NCBI GenBank assembly: GCA_963691655.1
Contig: OY829326.1
Location: 110,829,388-110,893,387 of the forward strand
From: Toxonevra muliebris
Taxonomy: Eukaryota > Arthropoda > Insecta > Diptera > Pallopteridae
Direction: 5' to 3'
Length of the DNA: 64,000 nucleotides
The position numbers and the translations under genes are program-made. How positions within the stretch are numbered: the first letter of the stretch is position 1; each line of letters begins with the position of its first letter. Shown here in pieces: positions 1 to 9,970 of the stretch. The notes under the pieces were generated by a model that had not been told where the DNA came from, did no database searches, and saw nothing but the letters and a program-made list of their open reading frames with translations.

Positions 1-125
1 TAATAACCGACAATTTGCACTAAATTGGAGTGACTTGAAGCCAATTGAGGCTTTGAAGTCACTTTTACTCAATTGGAATTTGAAATTGTTGACACATTGA
101 ATCAAAACCAATTGTCTAAATAGTG
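1..125 (-). repeat. Fragment of GAAGTCA-motif foldback repeat
   Basis: The first 125 bases carry repeated TTGAAGTCA / CCAATTGA / GTGACTTGAAG motifs. They are the reverse complement of the GACTTCAA motifs at 8281-8863 and resemble 59370-60881. The first bases, TAATAACCGAC, are also the reverse complement of GTCGGTTATTA near 8800, so this is probably an inverted member of that family cut by the window edge. No terminus is visible, so class and length cannot be determined here. Confidence 0.55.
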
Positions 126-1009
126 TCACAATTAATTATTGGACTCGTGCAAGATCATTTTCCCCAGATTGCGAATAGTCCTATTCATTAAATATAACAG
201 AATTCAAATTATATCTTCTCACATAAATGGGTACGCAATAAATATTGTTTTTACATTGCACCTCATTGTGATTCTACATTTTGAAACAGAAATGAAATAA
301 AGGCATTTGCCAAATACATAGTAAGAAGAAGATTTGTTGTTATGGATGTAAAAATGTACAAGAAGAATAATTTATTTATATATTAAAATATAAAATATGA
401 AAAGTTCTAATATTTTAGCTAAATATACTTATTAACATACATATATTCAGGTACAATGTTGAAAATAGTGATAATATTTCTTTTTTGATTTCATGAAATC
501 AGTAGAAAAAGATTTAAAAGTACTTATATAAAATTCATAAAATCAAAACAAAACGTTTACATATTTGTATATAAAGAATATATAAATACTGTAAATGTTG
601 AAAGTTATTTGCTAAATGAAATGTTAAATATTTATTTCATCAAACACATCAAACTCATCCATTCATACATTTTTGTCTGCTGGACACCATCGGTATTGCA
701 CCTCGCTGCTGTTTCAACGATTTTTTGTTTCGATTCCAGCAAGAGCAAATTGCGATCTCTTTACAATCTATACTCTTTGTAAGCGGAACAAAACGAAAAA
801 AAAGTTCGTTATTGTTTGTTTTTGTTCTCTCTCTCATTTGTCTTTGAATTTGTGTATGTATACACATATACATATATTCTACTCCCGCTAAAGCAATGAT
901 TTTAACAACGATGAATTCAATGCTTTGATCTATGAAAAAAATGGAAAAACTTCCGATGCTAATATTTTAAATATTTTTATATTTATATATATTTTAGATA
1001 TTTCATATT
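126..1009. other. AT-rich non-coding stretch
   Basis: No gene, RNA or repeat boundary recognised. Two overlapping opposite-strand frames of about 70 codons at 655-891 have no recognisable domain and look like chance. Short ATATAT tracts occur around 975-1000. Confidence 0.6.
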
Positions 1010-1490
1010 GCATTGTCTTCCAGTTCTGAACTATATTTAAAATTTCAAGTCTCTAGCTCATCGGGAAGTTAGTTTAAAATCGATTGCAAAATTTGTACCG
1101 AACAGACTGACAGACACACAGACAGACAGACACTATTGAAAGCGAGTTGATATTAACGTGGTAAAATAGTAAAAATCAAAAATTTTAAAATCGACTACGC
1201 TTAACGATAGGCACTGCAAAGACGAACAAAACGAATAACGAAAATCTAAAATCGGTTAATATTTGATCGAGTTATCGACGCGACCAGTTCGAAAAAAGTC
1301 GTTTCGAGAAAAACGCGTTTAAAGTTTTCAGTCCATTATGTTTTCAGTCTACTTACTATTACTGAAATAGCTGTAACTCAGGCAATTTTTTTAACTTCGA
1401 CTTGAAATGTTGTACCCATATATTTGAATATATAAACTTTAATTTAAGATTTTTTTGACCCGTCACAGTGGCTTTCCCCCTTATAGCGAA
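1010..1490 (+). repeat. Dispersed repeat family C, copy 1
   Basis: This segment matches, in inverted orientation, the segment at about 39950-40525. Shared landmarks in order are a CGATCGAGTTATCGACGCGA-like block (about 1265-1285), GTCGTTTCGAGAAAAACG (about 1300-1318), TTTTCAGTCTACTTACTATT (about 1343) and the end CCGTCACAGTGGCTTTCCCC (about 1462-1482). Part of the family (GAGAAAAACGCGTTTAAAGTT and a CCCCCTTA end) also lies inside R-family copy I at about 19210-19365. A short CAGACAGACAGACA microsatellite lies at 1110-1132. No transposase or clear terminal repeat was seen, so the class is unknown; the borders are approximate. Confidence 0.5.
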
Positions 1491-1734
1491 TTTGGAAGAG
1501 ACCAGAATTTTTTCTTTTAATTATTATTTAAAATAATAAGTAATATTAAATTTGATCACTAAACACAGGTAACTGCTGTGAAAATTATTAGTTATGGGAC
1601 TTTGTTTTTTGTTGCCTTCAGGTTCACTGATATACATAATGCTACCAACTTAAAGGATATTTCATTTTCTGTATAAACGATAATAAAACCTTTACGTGGG
1701 GAAAAAACTATATAAAAGTATGCAAATTTGTGAG

Positions 1735-1835
1735 TTTATTAAGAGTCCAGCATTAATTCTAGTTCGGTGAGGAAGTGGTTCCAAAACGAGAGTGTGTCAG
1801 CCACCTTAACCAATCAAGCAACCATATGTATTTGT
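1735..1835 (+). repeat. LINE 3' UTR fragment matching LINE at 37 kb
   Basis: The stretch contains ATTAATTCTAGTTCGGTGAG, GAAGTGGTTCCAAAACG and GTCAGCCACCTTAACCAA. It is the inverted counterpart of 37000-37110, which lies downstream of the RNase H and cysteine-rich C-terminal remnants of the minus-strand LINE there. It is therefore best read as the 3' untranslated end of a second copy in plus orientation, with almost all coding sequence lost. The intervening bases differ, so the copies are old. Confidence 0.55.
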
Positions 1836-2757
1836 GCCAACAGTTTTATTAACATTCAAATGGAGTTAAAAGCTAAAATAAAATCACTTGCATCCTTATT
1901 CTGCAAGCTGGCAGCTTAAAATCGTACCTTCCTGACTAAAAATTTTCCGCAATAACACCGAATGAGTTCTGAGTTCTAGATGTCGAGATGCACGAATATT
2001 ACAAATTATTTTTAAAAATAGATCTCGCTTTTGCGAGCACACGTTCAACCGGATCTGAAGAGCTAGGAAAGCAAGTAACAAAACCAATTTTCAAAAATTC
2101 AAGGTACGAGATCTCTACCTAACCTTTATCAGCAAACGTTTGTTTGGCATCCCACTCTGAGAGCTTTTCTTCGGTTTTATTGAGCGCCTAACTAAATATG
2201 AGATGCGAATATAGAAAGAAGTCGTTGTACTTAGTGAATGGATGCGTCTAATGTAGACATTATGAACGATTGCAGTTGCTTGCTTATGTACTTTTTTTCT
2301 TATCGAAAAAAGGACCGACAAAGAACAAAAAAGGACTAAATTCTTTCTTTCTTTCTTGATAAAAAGATAACTTTTTTTTTTTAATTAAAAGTATAGTTGG
2401 TAGCATTAAACACAAGAAATTCATTATAAACGAATGAGATTTTAACTTACAGATACTAAAATTGTTCGTTTATGGAAATTCGTGATAAGGAGATGAAAAC
2501 AAATAAATAAATTCGTAATACGAAGAACTTCATTTTATGGAAGTTCGTTACTTTTGCTTACTTCGTTGCTTCTACGTCTTTTTCACTCACAGTTGCTTAC
2601 TTCATCTTTTACCCCTCTCACTCTAACCTCCTCTTTACATCCAATATTTACACTTTTTATCTTCCCACCACCCTCTCTGACAATTTGTTCTCCATAATTT
2701 TTCTTCCTTGCCTCCTTTATGCTTTTTCATTCTGTTCCTCTGTTCCTCTGTTCCCTC
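1836..2757. other. Non-coding, pyrimidine-rich towards the end
   Basis: No gene recognised. TTTC repeats lie at 2341-2357, and a C/T-rich strand runs through about 2575-2757 up to the T-run that is the poly(A) tail of the minus-strand LINE at 2758. ORFs here are short and featureless. Confidence 0.55.
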
Positions 2758-3545
2758 TTTTTTTTTTTTTTTTTTGTTGGAACAGCAAAAGAAGTATTCA
2801 AGAATACAGCACTCAGACAAGTTTTACGTCCATTGTACCATATCCTGTGTTCCTTTTTGCTATTCTTTAAATCTACCAGATTTATTAATAATTCTTAGCA
2901 GATTCTGCGGTGTTAAATAGCTCAGGTATTCGTCTCCCAACAATCCAGTACCAAATATGCTTACTCTGATCTGGGAGAAAGCGGAGCAGACACTAAGAAA
3001 GTGGTCTGCCGTCTCTTCATATTCTTCCTCCAAACCACAGCAAGCACAGCAGACACTAGCTCTTAGGCCAATCATATGTAAATGTTTGGCCCAAGAGAAA
3101 TGTCATATATATAATCCTACCAGCTGCCTACAGCTCTTTCTGTTAAGTGATAACTTAACTTCTGGCCTTTCTGGCCAGAAGGTCAGCAGATTCATTTCCT
3201 GAAATTCCTGAGTGTCCAGGAACCCATATCAACAGCAGCCTATAGTGTTTTCCAACACAATCAAGCCAGTTTTAGACGTGGTTGGAGGATTAAGCAAGGA
3301 TTTAAGCGCAGCCTGACTGTCACTAAATACCCAGATACTCCTTTCTCTCCAACCATTATCAATAACATGGTCCATTGCCTTGATGTTTGCAAACATTTCT
3401 GCTTGAAAAACAGAAGCATATAACCCAAGAGAGAAGTGAAGGTGCACTCTATCATTTTCAATGAAGACTCCAGAACCCGAACCGAATTCTGTTTGTTCTG
3501 GAGCTGTCTGTGAAAATACGCTAACAATCAACTCTCTGTTCTCTT
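2758..3545 (-). pseudogene. 5'-truncated non-LTR retrotransposon (RNase H and C-terminal region)
   Basis: Read on the minus strand, the segment starts inside an RNase H domain: an FTDSS motif (FTDGS in the family), then FQAEMFANIKAMDHVI and VFSDSQAALKSL carrying the second catalytic aspartate. The WVPGHSG region is decayed. The C-terminal part has CCACCGLEEEYEETADHFL and a CSAFSQIRVSIFGT block, the Cys-rich tail typical of I/LOA/R1-type elements with RNase H. The frame is broken between FTDSS and GSGSGVF and has stops further on. The 3' end runs into an A-run (T-run at about 2759-2776 on the plus strand), consistent with target-primed insertion. The reverse transcriptase is absent, a normal 5' truncation. 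The clade assignment is by motif memory only. Confidence 0.8.
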
Positions 3546-3810
3546 ACTGTTCTAAGCATTCTTTGACGCTCGTCACTCTTTCTCCCTGTCCCTTGGTTTT
3601 CGCTGATCTCTTTCAGGCACTCTCTCTACCATAGCCTATTTAGTCGCCCTTCACTCCCAGCCTCTCATCACTTTCCCACCGTACTCTGTTTTTTCTTTTG
3701 CTTCCTCATTTTTCGCACTTACTGCCTTCTAACTCCCCACTCTCCATCTCTCTCTCTCTCTCTATCCACTCTTTTTCTTCCCAGTCTCTCTTTCCCTATT
3801 CATATATCAT
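3546..3810. repeat. Pyrimidine-rich low-complexity tract
   Basis: The plus strand is strongly C/T biased, with TCTC-rich patches and a (CT)n run at about 3746-3765. It abuts the 5' end of the truncated LINE. No coding meaning is inferred. Confidence 0.6.
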
Positions 3811-5928
3811 ATATTTTATTTGACCACTTTCTGGGTTTAAAACCGTTCAATCTGTCGAGATTTAGACTCAGTGTAAGCTTTGGGATTAGTTTTTAGCAAA
3901 CTTTTCTTACATATTTCTAACGTTCTTGAATCAATTTATAATTTGGAAATTTGTCTAAAACGGAAAAGTTTTATTTTGTTTCACTCATTCATACATTACA
4001 GTTTTTCTTTCCATAGAATTTTCAGCATGGAGGAAGCTAAAAATTTTCAGTCTAACTTCTTTCACTTCATCACTTTCATTTAAATGGTAGTTACATTTGA
4101 AACTTTGAAAACGATTTATTATTTTTTTCAACTTCACTTTTGAATGTTTGCGCGCAACTGAACTAAAACCATTGCTAATTTTTGGAAATAGAATTTAATG
4201 TTGCTTGCGAAACTTTCACATGTGCGGGCTGCAATTTCATATAAATAATGCAGGACTAATGTAAATTGAACAGTTTAGTGCACATATGCTTTAGGAAGAT
4301 AAAAAGAAAAGAAAATTAAACTGCTAATTCGTGAATTGCCCAATTACTTAACTTATATATCTTACTATGTTTTGTTATTTCATATAATATTGAATTTATG
4401 TTTTGGAATTTAACAAAATTCTATATACTTAAGTATGCTAAGTTAAAATTTAAGCTGGTTGGAATTATTTGTAGTTGATAGATTCCGCAAGAGGCTCTTT
4501 TGAAATCATTTGTAGGTCAAAGTCTCTAACTTTTGACATGCATTTGAACTTGTGCCGAATTTGAATAACTGAACCACGACAACCACACTGGTTTCTATTT
4601 ACTAATATTCAAAAAATTTTGCTATACCTATAATTTTTATTTCAGTTCTGGTGAATTTGTTACTGATTTAAACAATGTGATCGCCTTGACGCTTATGAAG
4701 GTTTCGTGGTTTGTGGACCACAACTTTTTGCTTTGAGTAGAAACCTTGTATTTAATGCCAATAAATTAAGAACACATACAAAAAATGGCAGACAAGTAAA
4801 TGAATTTTTTATTGCATTCTTAATGAAAGAATAACAAAACGCTCTCACACTTAAGTACTTACTCAATATGCACTTGACGTTCTACGAAAATATTTTCTAG
4901 TTCACAATTTTCACAAGTATTTTTCATTTACCTCAAAAGAAAAATGTTTGATATCATTTCCACAAAAAAAAAAAAAAAGTCACAATGCAATTTGATACAT
5001 TCTTGCAATCACCGCAGGACATTTAAAAATGTTTCTCGAATAAAGAATTTCTGGGTTTTGTTTCTTTTAATTCTTCTGACAAGTTACCTACAACAACAAT
5101 TGTCGTAAGAATTTTTGTTCTAACTAAGAAAACCGCAGAGACTGACTCACTCACGTACAACATCATAAATGTAACGAAGAAACGTTCTATGTTTCCTCTT
5201 CTCTATAAATGTCCTCGTACTTGAATGTGTCTTGTTTACACAATAAGTAAAATGCCAGTAGAAATCTAGTAAATATGTCGACGTCTTTCTTCTTAGATGC
5301 TATGACTGTAATAATCTTGAAATTGTAGATTCATTTTTGACAATTTCTTAGAATGCTCTTGGTTTTGCGCTTCATTTTTTTAGCCTTGAAAGTCTCTAAT
5401 AATTTGTTGCTTTTTTTTTTTAGTTGATTCTTTATATTTTTCATTGTGACTATGAGTTGAAATTTAAATTTGCTTTAGATTAAATTTAAAAGATTTTAAT
5501 ACATAACCAAAAATTGTAAAATAAAAAAGCTTATGTAGGTACTTGAGTTTACTTAGTGAGGTGGAATTTCGTGGCGGGAAATTGTAATTAATTACACAGT
5601 GCAAGAACAATTTCTGCGAGACGATAAATTGATGGTTTTTTAAAAGCGGACGTTGCTCAGGTACAATTTTTTTTTATGGACCGTCCAAGGTCATTGTGAA
5701 GGCCTGATGGGGCTCGGTAGGTAAGTTTTTTATTTGATAGGAGGGCGGTATGAACTCTCTTACACCGTTGCGTTTGCCTCTGATCGGAAATGGTAACTCA
5801 TGAAAGTGAAATCTATTTACGAAAAAATAACAGAAACTTTTGTTTCTACCTTTGTGGGGTCTGTGGGTTATTTTGATGTTTTTTATATGGAATATCTTTA
5901 CCACTTTTATATTTTTTTTAAGAATATA
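3811..5928. other. AT-rich non-coding stretch
   Basis: No gene, RNA or mobile-element end recognised over about 2.1 kb. It holds homopolymer runs (A-run at 4964-4978) and short frames without domains. The last bases provide the TA target of the DD37D element. Confidence 0.6.
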
Positions 5929-5930
5929 TA

Positions 5931-7189
5931 CAGGGTGACAATTGTAAAGTGACGCAAGTTTAATACTCTGCAGCAAGCTTTGCCATTTACCGTTACTTTA
6001 ATTTAAAAAGCAAATTCATTCATCATTGGCTTTGCTTTTAATATCATTTGAATTTTTGTTATTACATTTTGAAATTTCTATAAAAATGGACATGGAAAAT
6101 ATTCGTCGTGAAATTATGAAATTTCATTTGGCAAATTATGGTAGCCGTCAAATTGCAAAGGCTTTAAATTTGTCAAGTCGTATGTAGACCGAGCTATTAT
6201 TCGATATAATGAAACTGGGGGTTTTGGAGATAGAGACCGGGGAAAATTTTCAACAGTTGCCACTACTGGTTTAACAGAAAAAATTCGTAAACGAATCAAG
6301 GCGCTCAATGAGAAAAATCGCTAAGGAAGTGGGAGTAAACCGTGAAACAGTGCGAATCATTGCAAAATCAAAGCTTAATCTTAAGCCGTACAAGCTCCGA
6401 AAAGCTCAAGATCTGACACAAAAAAAGAAAGATTTGCGACTGCAAAGATGCAAGGCGTTGCTACGCTCCTCCGTGTTAAAAAATGTTGAAAATATCTTGT
6501 TTACAGATGAAAAAAATTTCACGGTTGAACAACATTTCAATGCGCAAAATGACCGAATGTGGCTAACATCATCATCGCAAATAAATAGGACTGTTGACCG
6601 AGTTCAAAAAAGCCAGCTTCCGTTATGGTATGGGCCGCTAATGCCAGAACCCCTCTAATATTCGTTGAAGAGGGTGTTAAAATTGACCAGGTTGTTTATC
6701 GGAGCATTTTAAATAAAGATGTTCTTCCCTGGGCCCAAGAAATGAAAACTGGACTTTCCAGCAAGATTCTGCACCTTCCCACATGGCAAAATTAACGCAA
6801 ACATGGATAAAAGACAATTTTTCTGGATTCATAACATCTCAAGAATGGCTACCATACTCCCCAGACTTGAATCCAATGGACTACTCTATTTGGAGTATTT
6901 TAGAGAGTAAGGCTTGTGCATCTCAACACCACAGTCTGGAGTCGCTGACAAATTCATTAGAGAAAGCCTGGACTGAAATTGATCTGGAAGTCCTGCGGCG
7001 AACAGTCCTACGATTTCCGGATCGATTGAAGGCATGTGTGCAGGCTAAAAGAGGTTATATTGAATGAGATGGGGTTCAAATGAATGCTTATATATTCAGC
7101 AATGTTAACACTTAATTGTACTTAATGGAAGTACGTCCTTTTGAAAATAACTGCTGAAATGTGTGCGTCACTTTACTATTGTCACCCTG
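5931..7189 (+). mobile_element. DD37D (maT-like) Tc1/mariner element, full length but inactive
   Basis: Terminal inverted repeats of 26 bp lie at 5931-5956 and 7164-7189. They start CAGGGTGACAATTGTAAA on the left, and the right repeat differs at one position (CAATAG instead of CAATTG). TA dinucleotides at 5929-5930 and 7190-7191 form the target-site duplication expected for this superfamily. The 1259-bp length is typical of a complete mariner-type element. The single gene inside is broken (see next entry), so the copy cannot move on its own. One mismatch between the terminal repeats suggests moderate age. The downstream sequence contains a separate element beginning at 7225. Confidence 0.9.
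6086..7067 (+). pseudogene. DD37D transposase pseudogene
   Basis: A start codon at 6086 opens an N-terminal helix-turn-helix (MDMENIRREIMKFHLANYG, then RQIAKALNLS). The reading is broken by a stop near 6184 just after SSRM, returns in another frame (AIIRYNETGGFGDRDRGKFS), and shifts again into the frame starting at 6308 (RKIAKEVGVNRETVRIIA). The first catalytic aspartate is in LFTDEKNFTVEQHFN, the second in WTFQQDSAPSHMAKL (codon at 6765) and the third in SPDLNPMDYSIW. I count 37 residues between the second and third aspartates, which gives the DD37D signature of the maT/ITmD37D group. At least three frame disruptions make it a pseudogene. The stop follows at about 7065, about 100 bp before the right terminal repeat. 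Confidence 0.88.
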
Positions 7190-7224
7190 TATAATTGTAT
7201 TGGGAGAAACTGATCTTGACAGCG

Positions 7225-8246
7225 CACAGTGCGTTGACGTAGTGTAAAATTTGGCAAAATTCGAATGATCTAAACGATTTTTATGAAATTTTGTACATAA
7301 GTTAATTCGAGAACGCCGAATCTGAAAATAAAATCAGTTTTTATGATATCTTTGTCGTTTTGAGTTTTAAACGTGCTTAAACCCTGTTTTTCGAAATAAA
7401 ACTGGTTAAAAAGATATAAAATAATGTCGCTGCATACTTGATTATTAACTTTTCAATTTGTTGTAAATGTAAATAAAGGTAGCCAGAAAGATGAAGACGT
7501 CAAAATTAAAATAACAATTATGTACTATGTACAAAGGTGGTTAGTACTATTTACTACCTTAAAATTGCTTTTAAATTGTACAAAACAGCAAAAAGTATTT
7601 ATATGTCATATATGTGAATAATGTTAGAGCTTTAAAAATGTAATAATGGAGAGTTTACTACTTTCGACTTACTCACGTTCTATGTAAGCTTCGTATTTTT
7701 CAAATACGAAAAGTTGCTTTTGGATCTATTTTTAAAATAAATTTTTGGGAAAAAACACAAAAATGCGCTGAATTTTTTTCTAATCCTGATAGTCGAAAGT
7801 ATTTACTTTATATAAATAAACTTTTTTTTGTGACCTTTTTTTTTGTGTCCATTGAATTTGGTGAATGTTTGTTTTTTTCCTTAAAATAATTTTCATTTTT
7901 AAGCTTCTGTTAAAAATATAGCTTAAAAAATTTAGGAACAAAAATATAGCTGAGATATATCCCTAATTTAATTAGGAATAAATACATAAATTTTTTTTAT
8001 AAAAGTTCTCATGATTCTTTTGTGGTAGACTGTTTTGTAAAATGCTTTAAATCTCAACTGTATTAGATATTGATTTTTGAAAAAAATATTTCCACTTTGA
8101 CGGCTTACACCGGTCCCAAAGATGTGTTTTTACCAAAACTGTTATTGTTTCTTACTTGCTTGAATTATCACCTTTAAAATGGTGCCAAATTTTTGGAATT
8201 TTGGCTCACAAAATTTTGGACTTTTGCCTTCTGTCGACGCACTGTG
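7225..8246. mobile_element. Putative non-autonomous element with CACAGTG ends (Transib-like)
   Basis: The ends are CACAGTGCGTTGAC at 7225 and the reverse complement of CACAGTGCGTCGAC ending at 8246, so 13 of 14 terminal bases match in inverted orientation; similarity continues weakly inward (AAATTTTG tracts). Each terminus sits in a GCACAGTGCG-type palindrome. The interior, about 1.0 kb, is AT-rich with no transposase. The adjoining 5-bp flanks (CAGCG and CGTCT) do not match, so insertion is not proven. CACAGTG-like ends with GC-rich 5-bp targets are known for Transib; the assignment is an inference supported by the similar element at 51867-53471. Confidence 0.4.
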
Positions 8247-8280
8247 CGTCTCTTTAAAAATATTATCAATTAATCGTTGC

Positions 8281-8863
8281 TTAAATCAACCAGTTCAAAT
8301 TGACTTCAAATCCTCAATTGACTTCAAATCACTTCAAGTGACTCCAATTGACTTCAAATCCCCAATTGACTTCAAATGACTTCAAGTGACTCCAATTGAC
8401 TTCAAATCCCCAATTGACTCCAAATGACTTCAAGTGACTCCAATTGACTTCAAATTCCCAATTGAATCCAAAAGACTTCAACTGACTTCAAAATCCCAAT
8501 TGACTCTAAAAGACTCTAAGTGACTCCAATTGACTGCAAATTGCAATTGACTCCAAATGACTGCATTTGAGTTCAAGGTTACTCAAGTTATTCCAAGTTA
8601 CTTCAAGTTACTCCAAGTGACTTCAAAGCAGTGATAATTTTGGAGTTATAAGATTTGCAGTCTCACGATTTCAAAAAAAGACTGCACTCCCTTGATTCTA
8701 AAAAAGATTTTTCTAAATGAATAACCAATCGGCGGCTCCAAAAAAGACTTCCAAATGCATTTTTTATTCTGGTGTCAAATATGTTATTCAGTGACTGCAG
8801 TCGGTTATTAACTGTGACTTCAAGGTATTGCAATTAAATTTATTGCATTCTTTTACAGCTCTG
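8281..8863 (+). repeat. GACTTCAA-motif array of a foldback-type element
   Basis: The sequence is a degenerate array of CAATTGACTTCAAATCCC and TGACTTCAAGTGACTC units, about 25-45 bp each, at 8285-8630, followed by a less repetitive part. It ends with CATTCTTTTACAGCTCTG at 8846-8863, identical to the right end of the foldback element that ends at 60881. A matching left end (CAGAGCTGTAAAAG) was not found upstream, so this is a right-half copy. Because each unit contains self-complementary parts (TTGAAGTC and GACTTCAA), arrays of both orientations can fold back. Confidence 0.6.
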
Positions 8864-9573
8864 CTAATCAAGAACTAAAAATAGAGGAAAAAACAAATAA
8901 GAGGGTTTACAAAACTGTATAACGCATATCTAAGAAAGAGAGCTTGTGTTGCTAGCAAATTGAAATCATGCATCTGGATATGAACTGGTTAGTATTTTAG
9001 ACGTTGAGTACTGCAGGAAAGATTCTCGCAAAAAATTATTAGTAAACGTCTAGAAGTGGTGACAAGTAGTCGGAAGTAATACGAGAGATGAAGTTTAGCA
9101 TCGCTATGCGCATATGGTGAGTGTGACGACATAAAATTATCAGTAATTTTAATAGCACAACCCTAAACCACTAGCACATATATGCCGTTAAAATATATAT
9201 TAACATTTATATTTAAGTAATTATAATATATATATTTCACAGAACGGAAATAATACGGTACAACAAGAAGAAATTGATATAAAAGGACATACATCGCACA
9301 GAAGAAGACACTCAGACTTAGATCGTGGTCTAAGGTAGTAACTTGGTGGTTCTATTGTCCTCTATTCGCTAGATTATATGTAATAAACCAACCGATGCGT
9401 CCGCACGGTAGGCTAGTACAAAAGAATCATTAGTTTATATCAGCAGAGAGTCCGCATGCTAGGTTCTTCATAAGACCTTTTTAATTCGTGAGGTATTAAT
9501 TGGATCTTGGCGTAAGATTAAGTTTCCACTGAGGTATTAATCGGCACCAGGGGGTCGTATCCACGTACCCTGG
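8864..9573. other. Non-coding stretch
   Basis: No gene or RNA recognised. Just left of the LTR-like unit there is an 8-bp perfect inverted repeat, CACCAGGG at 9545-9552 and CCCTGGTG at 9568-9575, whose second arm overlaps the first bases of that unit. Confidence 0.5.
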
Positions 9574-9970
9574 TGTAGCGAACACACGTAATTGCCACGG
9601 ACCATACAACAAACGTCAATGACCTAACCATCGTATCACGAACACACACAAAGGAAACATACGAACGCAAACCGAGCGCCAAGGAAGGCAAACGAAAGCA
9701 AACGAGCGCCAAGGAAGGCAAACGAGCGCCAACGAAGGCAAACGAACGTCCGAGAAGGACGATTGAGGGGCTACAAAGAACAAACAAAGACTGTACGAGG
9801 TACCAAGAATAAAATTAATCTAGTGTATTTAAAACCAACAGTGAAGAAAATAAATAAACAAGTGAACAAAGAAAACCGAAACGAACTATCGTGAGTTATT
9901 ATTTACGCACCCTGGTTCCTCGCTGAGTATACCCTGACGAAAAGAAAAGGAACCAGGAAGGTTCGTTACA
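9574..9970. mobile_element. Solo-LTR-like unit
   Basis: The 397-bp unit begins TGTAGCGAAC and ends GTTCGTTACA, an inverted terminal match of 9 of 10 bases with the TG...CA ends of LTRs. It contains a minisatellite (9665-9760), AATAAA-type signals (about 9808 and 9847) and no coding sequence. No second copy, primer-binding site or matching target duplication (flanks CCTGG and TGAGT) was seen. A solo LTR is the simplest reading, but a chance TG...CA pair cannot be excluded. Confidence 0.35.
9665..9760. repeat. About 20-bp minisatellite
   Basis: Units of the form GAGCGCCAAGGAAGGCAAAC recur three to four times with variants (GCCAACGAAGG, CGAAAGCAAAC). It is GC-rich relative to the surroundings and lies inside the LTR-like unit. 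Confidence 0.7.

Noticed and set aside
655..891. Opposing 72-codon ORFs
   Set aside because: Mirror-image frames over the same bases with no domain; typical chance frames.
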